This document shows positions 14,241 through 25,700 of a stretch of 64,000 nucleotides of DNA, one piece after another. The notes under the pieces were generated by a model that worked only from the letters and a program-made list of their open reading frames with translations, ran no database searches and was not told the origin of the DNA. Source of the DNA: Acestrorhynchus altus (Eukaryota; Chordata; Actinopteri; Characiformes; Acestrorhynchidae); contig CM067521.1 of the NCBI GenBank assembly GCA_034509495.1, forward strand, positions 18,969,039 to 19,033,038, given 5' to 3'. The position numbers and the translations under genes are program-made. Position 1 is the first letter of the stretch. The number at the start of each line of letters is the position of its first letter.

Positions 14241-17200
14241 ATTTGTTCATTTGTTACCAGGGTCTGATCTGCAACCAGGAATTGGACCTTCAGCTTTCTC
14301 AGTTTTCTTTCTTTGGAGAGGGCGAGAGGATGACAAATTCTAGCAGGGGTGGGTGGGAGTGGAATTACAAAATCAGTCCTGTGCAGGCTTCTGTTTGGAG
14401 GTACACTAGGTTTCTTCTTGAGTAATATGAAGTTATTTGGTCATTTGTTTCTGCTTTTGCTGAGTCCATTGAGCTTGACAATGTTCTTTTGAGTTTACTG
14501 TGAAGAAATGTAATAAAGCAGTTGATGCAATGTTGCCCGATCCAAACACTTTCCAAACACAATTCAGCCACTTGGGAGTAACACAGAGTTCCCCTTGTTT
14601 CCTTATATTGGCAATTCCTTGGAATATCCTCAAATTGATTGGATGAGGGAGAAAGAGGAATTGAACAAGACCCCAAATTGGCCATTATTTGTACCGGACG
14701 GTAAATAGGGGACCTGACGCTACCCATGTCCTCAAATGTGTCATAGAAAGGGCTCGCCCTTTAACACCATTTTGCACAAGACTTTTTGTGACTGGTTTGT
14801 CACATTTTAGAGGAGCCTTTCTTAATGCCTAAATTCCTGTCAGTGCTCAGAAGAATTGCTTAGGGAGAATGGAGTGTATTCCAATTGGATGTAGCATGAG
14901 AATTGATTTCAGTTTAACTGTGGCTTGGTTCCTCTGGCCTCCAGGACTTTGCAAGAAGCCGATAGATGTTTATGTTTCATAAAGCAAAATATGTCAGTGT
15001 TTGGACTTTTTTTTGGATGCCCTCTGCATCACTGTTTTAAGACATCTGTAGGCTTTTGAGCTTTATGAGTCCATCATTGACATCATCACTTAGAAATGTG
15101 TCTCCTTGAGGAAGGAAGGTCTTTCCATGTTTGTACCCAGCAGAATGGTCTGAAATCTGGCTTCCTGTTACTGTTGTGTATTAATCCAAGTTAATGAATT
15201 GGCTGTATTGCTTTTTAGAGTATATTAATAAATTAACATGTTAAATACGGCTTATTTTTTAATGAAATCAACAAGATACACTGATTTGCATTTTTCTTGG
15301 CTGATTCCAATTTCTGATTTTTTTCCCCCTCTTTTTAAAAGAATGACTTGCTGATGTTGACATGCAATATAAAATTCCACAAATAAATTATAAATATCTT
15401 TTCTTTAATGTAAAATTCCAGTCATGTTTTTGAATGCCTACCTCCTAAGAAGCTTCATTTGGTTAGTTTTTGTTGTCTGCATCCCACTATTATGTCCTTA
15501 GATCCTCCTTGTAAGTTGGATGAGCTCTTTTCTGATGGGTTGTTCTGTATTAAGCCTTATTAAAAAAGCAAAGGGAGGGTTAACCTGCTGTGGGTTGCAT
15601 ATTAATTCAAACTCATTTTATTTAAAAATGCAAGGTAATATTGGTGCACCATGATACAAGTCCTCTAAAGTCCTTGCTCAGATGTCTTTCCACCAATGCT
15701 GTGTCTATTGGCACTGCTGGGTATGCTGTTGCTCCCCTCTGTCCTTGTCTTTCCTCATCAGATCTCCAGGAACAATGGACTGCCATGACTACAAGCTCTT
15801 TATTCTCAGTTTTGTATGAATGGCCCCTGTTACGTCATTTACCGGGAATGTGAATGAAGCTCCTACTCTTCTCTACTACCGTGACATGCCTCCCTACCTC
15901 CCTCATGCGCTCACTCTTACATGCCCATTGACACAACTACAGAACTCATTACTTGGGGAAAATGACCAAGTTAATCATATTCTTCAGAGGCCTTCAAACT
16001 GTGTGCTGTTCAAAGGTTTGGGGTTACATTCAGGCACTCTGTTCCTAAGTGTTGTTATTCAGGAAAGCGTCCCACTTGACAAGTCATGCTGAGAGATTTA
16101 CCCAGATCTGCTGCTTGGATCAGCCTGGATTAAAAATATTGGACTTGATGTGGAGGACACGACAAGTGCCACTTAAGTAACTTTTCAGCTGTGCTTTTTA
16201 AAACTTTCCCTGAGATTCAAGAGGAGCCAAACAAGCACTTCTTCTTGAAAAGCCAACTCTACATTTAATGATGCTGAAATTTGTCCAGTGTGTCAGTCCT
16301 TTCCCCAAAAATAAAGTGGTGGTGTAGACTTCAAGTTACTGTCATTTTGACCCGGCCTCAGCTACCATAGCAACCTCTTTTCCAGAGCCGCCAGAACTTG
16401 CACAATGGACAGTGGCAGCCTCTATTGTATTTGAGGTTCCCTCTCGCACCGGGGCTATCCTGTAACTGTGGTGCTCCTGATGGAGATTCCATTAAGCCAC
16501 CCCCTCCCATGGGAGGAAGAGGGGGGCAATGATGTAGAGTCCAGCACTAATGAATTATGCTTGGCTGTGGCTGGAGCTCCAGAGGCACTCTCTATCCCAG
16601 TCTGGCATTTTACAGGCCTCTTAAGCCCTGCCAGAACATTCCAGCCTGCCCGGTCACACCAGGGGAAGTGTTAGGCAGCTCAGTCGCATGGCCCTGTGGA
16701 CGTGATGTAGTGTGTAAATCCAATGCGTTTTGGGGCAGTGGGGCAGTCATGCAGGACAGCCTGTTGTGTATGACTGTATTAGGGGTAAAAGTGCTGACAC
16801 TTGTTTTGAAGAACTGTCTAATCAAGCCATTAAGCTTTCTACTTTTACTCTCATTCACCGTCAGAGCCCCACCTTGTCTCAGAGTTCAGTCAGTGCAAAA
16901 AGCTTTTTTTGTCTTTCATGCTGCTACCCACCCCCATGCTTCATAGTGCATCTCCAGAATGTCTACATTATAGAGCTTTTCTGTTCTGAAGGTAAATCAA
17001 CTGTCTTCTCAAACCTCCCACAGTCAGTAGTTTCTGACACTACTGCTCTAATATGTATTGCATCTTGTAATTTAACTCCTCACTCCCTTTTCTGATTCCG
17101 CTTATTAAAGGTTGAAAGAACTCCAGCTGCTTTAGGATGGAGCTGTGGAAAATTCTGGGCTTCTGCTTGCATTGTGTTTGAAATGTACACGGATATTTAG

Positions 17201-17640
17201 GTGGCCACAATATGAAAAGAACTTTCAAGGCATTTTTCAATAAAAATATTTATATACACAGTATCATGAATTAGAGCATACTCCATTATTTTGATGTTTA
17301 CAAGCTCCTGTTGGTTCGTGGGTGTGGTTTGTCATAAATGCCTGAATGTTAAAAGAACCACAAAGAACCCCACCAGAAAAGCTGCATTGCTGAACAGGAC
17401 TTGTCGAACTAAGCAAACTAGCCCTCTCTAGTTCTGTTCGATTTTCTTCTTTCAAAGTTTTGGCTGCATCTTTCCTGGTGCACTGGTTGTGATTTACTGC
17501 CAAACCACTAATTCTTTAGTTAGAAATGACAGAAAACGACCAAGGACAATGCTTTCCATTAAGACACATCAGTGATTTGTTGAGAGCTGTTGGCGTTAGA
17601 AAATCTGATGAAGGTATATGCCTCACAATCCTCTATGCAG

Positions 17641-18385
17641 TAAGATGTTGTGCCCAAAAGTTTACATACCCCGCAGAATTTTTGTTTTCTTGGCCTTTTT
17701 TCAGAGAATATGAATGAAAACACACAAACATTTTTTCCACTCATGGTTAGTGGTTGGGTGAAGCCATTTATTGTCAAAAGACTATGTTTTCTATTTTTAA
17801 GTTATGATGACAACAAAAACATCCAAATAACCCTGATCAAACGTTCACATACCCCAGTTCTTAATACTGTGTATTGCCCCCTCTAACATCAATGACAGCT
17901 TTTGTGGTAGTTGTGGATGAGGCTCCATTTTCCCAGATGGTAAAGCTGCCCATTCTTCTTGGTATAAAGCCTCCAGTTCCTGTAAATTCCTGGGCTGTCT
18001 TGCATGAACTGTGTGCTTCTCCCCAGAGTGGCTCAATGATATTGAGGTCAGGAGACTGAGATGGCCACTCCAGAACCTTCACTTTGTTCTGCTGTAGTCA
18101 ATGACGGGTCGACGTGGCCTTTTTTTTGGATGTCCAAGTATGTCCCATGTGCAGCTTCCGGGCTGATGAGTGCAAATTTGCCTTCAGTATTTGCTGATAA
18201 CGTGCTGCATTCTTCTTTCCTTCAACTTTGACCAAGTTTCCTCTTTGATTTTGTAGCTCATGCATTCCCCAAAACATCAGCGATCCACCTCCGTGCTTTA
18301 CAGTAGGAATGGTGTTCCTTCGTTCATGGTTGTGGCCAAAGAGTTCGATTTTGTACTGATACGACCAAATCTGTACAGTCGCCAT
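17641..18385 (-). mobile_element. degenerate Tc1/mariner-type element, broken transposase
   Basis: On the minus strand, translated scraps read YKIELFGHNHERRNTIPTVK, HGGGSLMFWG and VLEWPSQSPDLNIIEPLWGE, the C-terminal catalytic half of a fish Tc1 transposase. The reading is split over at least two frames, and the stretch that should carry the second catalytic aspartate is deleted. At the low-coordinate end are two direct-repeat-like words, aagtttacatacccc (about 17658) and cgttcacatacccc (about 17842), typical of an IR/DR-type inverted repeat. The N-terminal DNA-binding half and the other inverted repeat are missing. It is a dead, truncated copy. Confidence 0.85.
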
Positions 18386-19019
18386 TTCAGCTCACACTAC
18401 TGTGCACTGCCTCTTCTCTGTTGTGGGCTAAAGTTCAGCTCCACTCTTCATTGTTTGGCACCCTCCAATAGGATGTTTGCAAGAGATGGCTGATAGTGCG
18501 AAACAAAAAGTGCTTGACACTCACACACTTGCTCTCATGTGTGCACCGTTATTAGTGAACCAAAGCAGCAAACTGGGTGGAGCTCTGAGGAGTGGCTGGA
18601 TTTAACTGCAGCCAGAATTTCACAAGACACAAGGGGGAGAGGCCAGAGCCATTATTCACTACAGATAAACGGACAAGATGTGCATGGATAAAATGTTTAG
18701 AGTTCTGAAACACCTCTGATCTGGACGGCGACGTGTCCAGAATGTTAAGAACTGCCAGCAGCTGGACATTCTCCTGGAATATGACTCTCATCTTTGTGTG
18801 ACAAGCAGGATATTTCCCAAGTGCAATGAACTCTCTTCCTAGAAATATCTTTACCACTGAACGGGCATTTCCTTTGTTTTCCACCAACATGTGGTTTCCA
18901 GTGGTTACTGTCCGTCACTGAAGCATTTGACCCCCAAACCAGATATGTTGACCATGTGTCAGTGAGTTTATGTCCGAATGATTTGAGTGGTCTAATCGGT
19001 TTGGCCTTCACCTCTTCAT

Positions 19020-19330
19020 ATGTATCCTATTCTGTGTTCTGCTCTTCTCTTGATCATCCAGCGAAGGCTTGACTACTGCATCTCCCGTCTGGCTGGCCTT
19101 CCTGTGCATTGCATGAGGCCCTTAAAACTGATATCTGACTTGTCTTTTGTCTTTCACATCTTTCAGTCTTTCTGTGTTAGTGTTAGGGTTTCTCTTCAGT
19201 GGCTTCCTTTAGCTCTGATATACAGACCTTGTTGTTGGAAGCTACAATTTGACCAGCTTCTCCCTACCTAGCAATGGTCAAAATCTGATTCTAAGAGCTC
19301 TTCAAGCTTCTAGTATGGCTCTCCTTCATC
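19020..19330 (+). mobile_element. LINE (non-LTR retrotransposon) 3' fragment
   Basis: Plus-strand translation gives RLDYCISRLAGLPVHCMRPL and SLQWLPLALIYRP. This resembles the end of the reverse-transcriptase region of fish LINEs (typically RLDYCNSLLAGLP...LHWLP). Frames are broken. It ends about 190 nt before flnb exon 2, so the LINE landed close to a splice acceptor. The exact LINE clade cannot be told. Confidence 0.55.
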
Positions 19331-19519
19331 CACCGTTCAAGATGTGCTGACACTTTGAGACTCTGACTGTTTTATTGTATAATTTTTATATTTATGCATC
19401 CTATTCTTGGTACATTCTTTTCAGTGTTGAATTATTGACCACGTTTCCTTTATAATTAAAAGCATAGTTGTTAACCCACAATGTGTTCTTACACATGCTT
19501 TTTTTTTTTCAATGTCCAG

Positions 19520-19768
19520 ACAGTAAAGCCATTGTGGATGGCAACCTGAAGCTGATCCTGGGTCTGGTATGGACACTCATCCTGCACTACTCCATCTCTA
19601 TGCCTGTATGGGAGGACGAGGATGACGATGAAGCTAAAAAGGCGACACCCAAGCAGAGACTGCTGGGCTGGATCCAGAACAAAGTTCCTGACCTGCCCAT
19701 CACCAACTTCAGCCAGGACTGGAAGGACGGCAAGGCGCTGGGAGCCTTGGTGGACAGCTGTGCACCAG
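19520..19768 (+). CDS. flnb: flnb exon 2: end of CH1, start of CH2
   Basis: Begins DSKAIVDGNLKLILGLVWTL (last helix of the first calponin-homology domain), then an acidic linker WEDEDDDEAKK and the CH2 start TPKQRLLGWIQNKVPDLPI. 249 nt; enters with two bases that finish a codon and leaves after one base of Gly. Donor ccag|gtcagt. A poly-T stretch sits just upstream of the acceptor. Confidence 0.95.
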
Positions 19769-22700
19769 GTCAGTGAGTGATTATTGGTCATGAAGTTATA
19801 ACAGCGACAACAGAACTGTAGTAATATCACGCATATCATTGCCATCGTAACAAAAGTTCTAAGACTTGTGAAAAGAGTAGCTGTCATTTTTAAGATGGAC
19901 TATTTCTCTGCGTGTTTTAGGTTTGTGTCCTGACTGGGAGACGTGGGACACAGAGAAACCAGTGGAAAATGCTACAGAAGCCATGCAGCTGGCTGATGAT
20001 TGGCTGGGAATCCCGCAGGTAAGTGAACTGATTCATCAGAATTTATTATATGTAGGTGTTTTCAAAACTAGAGTGTTATCACAAGGCAGCTTTGTAGAGG
20101 TCAAGGTCTGAGCCTCTTTTGAGTCAGTCGCGAGAAAAAACACGTCGCAGATGAAGAAGCCTTAAGAGGAATCAAGATACGAAAGAGGAACCTGTTCTGC
20201 TCGGGTTGACACCAGATAGCACAACAAAATAGCAGAAGAAGAAAAACAATTGTATAGAAAGAGTGGGATAATGAAGATCTATGGCTAACATGAGAGCAGG
20301 TGTTGAGTGAGGGTTCTGGATTACATTGAAAGGATTAAATCAGTTAATGACCTGGTTAAAGATCAGCCTCCTTTATTTAAAGACTACATCTGAAGACGTA
20401 TGAAAACCTGCTTACACGCTATTCTTAGGCAAGAACGCATCATGGCATGTCTGAGTCACAGGTTATTGATTTATGTTATCAGCTGAAAATGCTAATGACC
20501 TATAACACAGCCAGACAATATCTTGGCAATGTCAGGACGCAATGTTGCTTTTGTGAGTTGGTTACAGAGACATTAATCATTAAATTACCTCGTGAGACAC
20601 CTACGACAGCTATTAGGCAGCTTATTTGCATATTGCACAACTTTGATAGTTTTGCGATGTACAGTGTAAATGGCGCACACCTACGTTTCTTAGTAAATGG
20701 ACAATGAAATGAGTGTTCAGCCAAATGAACTTCATCCTCAGCTAAGATGGGACCTTTGTCCACAAATGAGAAACCCATTAAGGCGTACAGTGTTTGCACA
20801 GCCTGTTAATTTTGGATTGAAGTATATTTGCTTAGGAGGAGGCCGACAAATTCAATTACTTAACATCCACGCCCAAATCACACCTTTGCAAATAGGAAGG
20901 TGTGCATGTTGAATTGACCATGGATACACCCTTTGGTTGGACCCTAACACACCTTCAAATCTGGTTGTGCTGCACCCTATCCATGATATTCATCAAGAAA
21001 ACAGTGGCTTTTTTACCACAAGAATGTTAGTGTGAAATGACATGGAGGAAATCCACCCATGAGGACCTATTGTTTTTGATTACCTTACAACTCCTAATAT
21101 GAGAACCGACATAGCTTTGCTAAATATTATGTAAAGTGTAGTATTTTGAAATGATTTAATTGCAAAATGTAGTGAAAATGATTGAAATTGGTCTCAATTT
21201 ATATTAAGTGTGTATTAACTGTAGTTACATATTCCATGCAGTAACTGTGTAACTACAGGTGATGTAGTTCTTTTTGGCTTCATGGTAGTACAGCTTGTAA
21301 TGTGTATCTGCAACTACACAATAACAGAAAAAGCAGCAGATAATATAAAAAACATAATACAGTGCTTAACCTCATTGTATTCCACACGTCAAACAAGTCA
21401 CAATCCCTCCCAGGATTTTGTTCTGACTGCCTGGGTCACACGGCTGCGGCTCAGCCCACTTTATGCCCACCTCTGATAACCACACAGAAGGATATATTAT
21501 ATTACTATTACAGCTGTTGAGACACTTATTCGGTCCATGTTAATATGCAACAACACAGAGTCACTGTGTCAACTTCTCCTCTATGTTTATCATTTTGGAA
21601 CATGCTTTATTTGTTCTGTAATGCAATATGAAGTAGTGAAATGTTGATTCTTCTCTTTTATTCAGTTTAATGCATTAAAGGCCCTTTCTTTTAGTGTCAA
21701 CAATCAGTTGTATCCTCACTGTGTGTCTGCAGGTGATTGCTCCTGAAGAGATCATCGACCCAAGCGTGGACGAGCAGTCAGTCATGACATACCTGTCACA
21801 GTTCCCCAAGGCCAAACTCAAGCCTGGAGCCCCCCTGAAACCCAAACTCAATCCTAAGAAGGCTCGTGCTTATGGCCCAGGTAAGCATATCTGAGCAGCT
21901 TCACTGGTGGAATCTGGTTTTAGTGGTCCAGCTTCTAAACTACAGTTCCATTAAATAAGTCACGTCACTGTATATGAAGGTTGCAGGGTTGTCTGTGTTG
22001 AAATGTGCAGTGGCACCACTGTGCTCCTCATCTTTTAGCACCTGTGCTTTTAACAGGAAGTGTGTCAACGACGTCTTTCAGCAGGCTTCATTTGTTTAGT
22101 TTAGTTCTGATGTCTGATGACTGCTTGTGGTTGTAAATAATTCCCAGTTGAAATGCGGATTAGTGGTTTGTAGTTTGTTGAAGGTACTTTGTTATGCTCT
22201 TAAAAATATGGAATTTCCATTTCCGTTAGTTTTTTTTTTTTTTTTTTTTTTTGTAAAATATGTGACTGAAGAACCTTCTTAACTAAATAATATAGAGGTT
22301 CTTTACCAATTTGATGGTTCTTCACATTAGGGCTTCATGATATATTGGGATATAAACAGAGTGGGACTTTGTCTGGGCCAATTTAGTTTATATCGAACTT
22401 CACATTTTGAAATAATGTTCTGTTTCAGTCTTGAGGAAAACCTCCCTTGCTCTGCTCCACCCCTGCTCTCAGCTCTTCCTCTACTGTGGTCTCCTCCACC
22501 CCCGTTCGTGCAATCACATAGATACTGTGAAGGGGACATAAGATTTAGTGTGTGTAAAAAAGAAAGTGTTTAAAATAACGTTCTCTCTTCTCCACCCCAT
22601 GCTCCACCCTCTGCCCCCCCTTCAAAAATTTAAATATAGTCAAACAAAACAAAACATGCATTTCATGGGGGTCCGAATTTTTTCGCATTGCTTTTTACAC

Positions 22701-25700
22701 CTCATATATTGTATATCATATATCACCATCCATCCCTTTACATTTTACACTGTCTTATTAGTCAACATATTTTTCATCACACCGATTGGTGAATGTTATC
22801 AAGAGGCAGTATTATCTATTGGATCCTGAAGCTGTGCTGTTCTTTGTAGGCCATAAACCTTTTCCACAACTCTATTGCTCTTTTTACTACATCTACAAAA
22901 AGGGTCTATGAGAATGTTTTAAAGGTCTCAGTGGTCTTATTTATATAGAGCTTTCATTTTCTTTTACCTTAGTATCCATCTAGAGAGTTTGTTCATCCAT
23001 CCAGCATAAAGGGATTTCTGTTGAAACAGCAAAGGAGATCAATTCTGCCCACTATAGAGCTTCTTAATGGTTTTCCCTCAGTGTTGTACTTGGAGCTGTC
23101 AACTTCTCCTCTGTAAAATATTGCAGAGTAAATATGGTGAGGCTCTGCTGGACTTCGAACATGGTTGATAGACGGCCTGCAAATGTACCTCTCACCTGCT
23201 GTAAATTTCGTCTGGCCTGCGAAAGTCAGTAGCTAATGACTTTAGAAGTTGTCGCCCGTTTTGGCAGCTTGATTCACAGGCCAGCTGTGCCATAAGGACC
23301 CCATCCTCTTTCATTTCGCTGTGGCAGGATGACTGGCTTTGCTGAACTCTGAGAAGTGGACAGTTACGGAAAAGGCCAAGCCGGAATGTTTTGGAACAGG
23401 CGGGGAGCTGTCTCTGTAGAGTAGTAATTCAGGCTAATTTGCAGTAGTAAATGGACGTAACTCACTTTAATGTTTTGTCCCCATTATGCAATCTCCTGAT
23501 CTTTTCTTGAAAGGGCAGCAATTTTAGGAGTTAATTTAAAGCACACCAGACTTCCTAAGTGAGGTAAAGCTTCTAGAGAAGTTTGTCTTCATTCACAGTG
23601 TTTATTGAACAATCTGTCCACTTATATGCTAAGAATAACCTCATTTTTTTCTTTTAAGCAAGGCTCTGTTCTGACTGCATTGGTGTTCAGTCTGGGTTTA
23701 ACGTACTACACTGTTGATTATACCAGTGAGAGCTGCGTTGGATATGCTGATGTAATGGATCACACTGCTTTAGCCTGTGGCCATATCATACTGTGTTGTG
23801 TGCTTTTCCACTCCAGTGCAAACAAAGGCAGGTCTATGAAAAACCTTTTGCTGATCAAGAATCTGTAAATGTATTGCTAATTTCAGATTTGACATTAATG
23901 TGGTTCAATCACACACCTTTAACGGTGTCGGTGATTTATGTTGGTTAACCTTCTTTAATACGGGAAATTCATTTTCACGTTGCTCTTTTGCACAGAAGAT
24001 ATTTTAAGACCACTGTGCACTGAAGTAAACGACTGACCCCTTAGCCCGGTCCTTAGTTTGACAACCTTTTACATGTTTCTCAGAACAAACCAGTCATGAA
24101 ATTTTATCAATGTCTGAAAGAGAAAGGTGGATTGACCCTGAGTAAAACAATTCAAGGAAATCCCTGACCATTAACAACAACAATGACTTTCTTCCATGTG
24201 TGGTCTGTAAGGTTCAATTTCAAAATAATTACTCAGGACACTGATCTGTTCCATTTCCTACCTTTAATCACTAGGTGGAAAGTCTCTGATTTAATATATT
24301 TTATAAAGATGGATCAATCTATAGGCCAGTTCCCAGAATCTGTTTTCTAGCTTGGTCAGCCATGATCGGTGACCGGCTGATCAGTCTCAGATATCCAACC
24401 ACACCACATCCTGCAGTCCATCATAGATGCCTGACTGCTGAAGACACATTCTCTGGATCCTCAGCCCTTATCCAAACAATTAATAGCTGCTGGCTCCTCT
24501 TAGCAGCTCCCTGTCACACAGAAACCACCTGATAACTGCTGTGAAAAGACTTCATGAGGGAAATTATGAAATTCTTAGCACTAGATGACTATCTGCTTGT
24601 ACTCTGTGATTGAGCTTTTAGAACTGTGATAGATTTCCCGAGCTCCACAAGATCCTCAAGATCCACAGCACAATATGGGTATTACTTCTTGAACAACATG
24701 ACCAGAAATGTAAAAAGAAAAGGGTTGTCTTTTGTGCCAGTGGAATTTATTTGTAGATTTAAGAATTGAACAATAAATTGTTGGGTTTTTTTTGTCAGTA
24801 GTTAGGATCAGCCAACTACATTGAAATTGGTGCACCTCTAACCTTTTAAATTAGAGAATTAAAAACGTGTAACCTAAAGAAAGTTCAGTTTAGATAGTGC
24901 CGTGAACTGGAAGTGTAGGGCAGGTTTGTTTATGCTGTAGGCTTTACTCCAGGGAAGATGCTGTAAATCATATTAACAGTGTGAAGAAGCTGTTTCACAG
25001 TGAGTGTATGCACTAGCAGTTAAACATTGCTTATTAAGTTTAATATCTTAAGCGTAATGTATTTACCATATTTTCCGGACTATAAGCCACACCAGAATAT
25101 AAGCTGCACCCGCAAAGTTTAAAAAAAAAAACCCTGGAAAATAACATATATAAGAAGAAAAAGCTGCACCTCATTATAAGCCACATGGTTTAAAGCGTGG
25201 AAAAAAAGGTAGCGGCTTATAGTCCGGAAAATACGGTAAATATAATGAACTAGTCACCAGTATGTTATCGAATATTTCAAGGATTTTGAGATACATAAAA
25301 TATCTTATTTCATTGATCTATTCACAGTATTTTGGATGATATTTGCTTACCTTGCATTTTTATTCTAACAGAGGCGTGTATCTGCTCCTTATAGGACTGT
25401 TACTCATATTTGATCTATTTCTATGTTGACAGGTATCGAACCAGTGGGTAACCGAGTGATGCGGCCAGCTGTGTTCACTGTGGACACCTTCAGTGCAGGA
25501 CAGGGGCAGGTCACCGTCTACATCGAGGACCCAGAGGGCAGAAGAGAGGAAGTGAAGGCTGTGCCTAATGAAGGCAAAAAGACCTACAGTGTGTCGTACA
25601 CTCCTCAAGTCATGGGACCTCACAAGGTAGGTTTAGTTTTTTGTAGAACTGGGTTTAATAGTAAAATTGATCTGTTTAAGTCAAACGTTTTAAAATCCCC

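Larger units (their letters stand above)
21881..25432 (+). other. flnb: flnb intron 4
   Basis: 3.55 kb. It holds a poly-T run (22230-22252), a degenerate tagggct-type MITE with a CT-rich block (22328-22720), and a short MITE with near-perfect terminal inverted repeats (25061-25242). The rest shows no gene, no conserved protein frame and no RNA structure I could support. Confidence 0.7.

Noticed and set aside
19489..19887. 132-codon minus-strand open frame over exon 2
   Set aside because: Shadow of the flnb coding strand; the plus-strand reading is unmistakable filamin.
20447..20707. Possible Harbinger-type transposase fragment (MSESQVIDLCYQLK...)
   Set aside because: The first residues loosely recall a transposase helix, but no further motif appears on either strand of 20100-20990.
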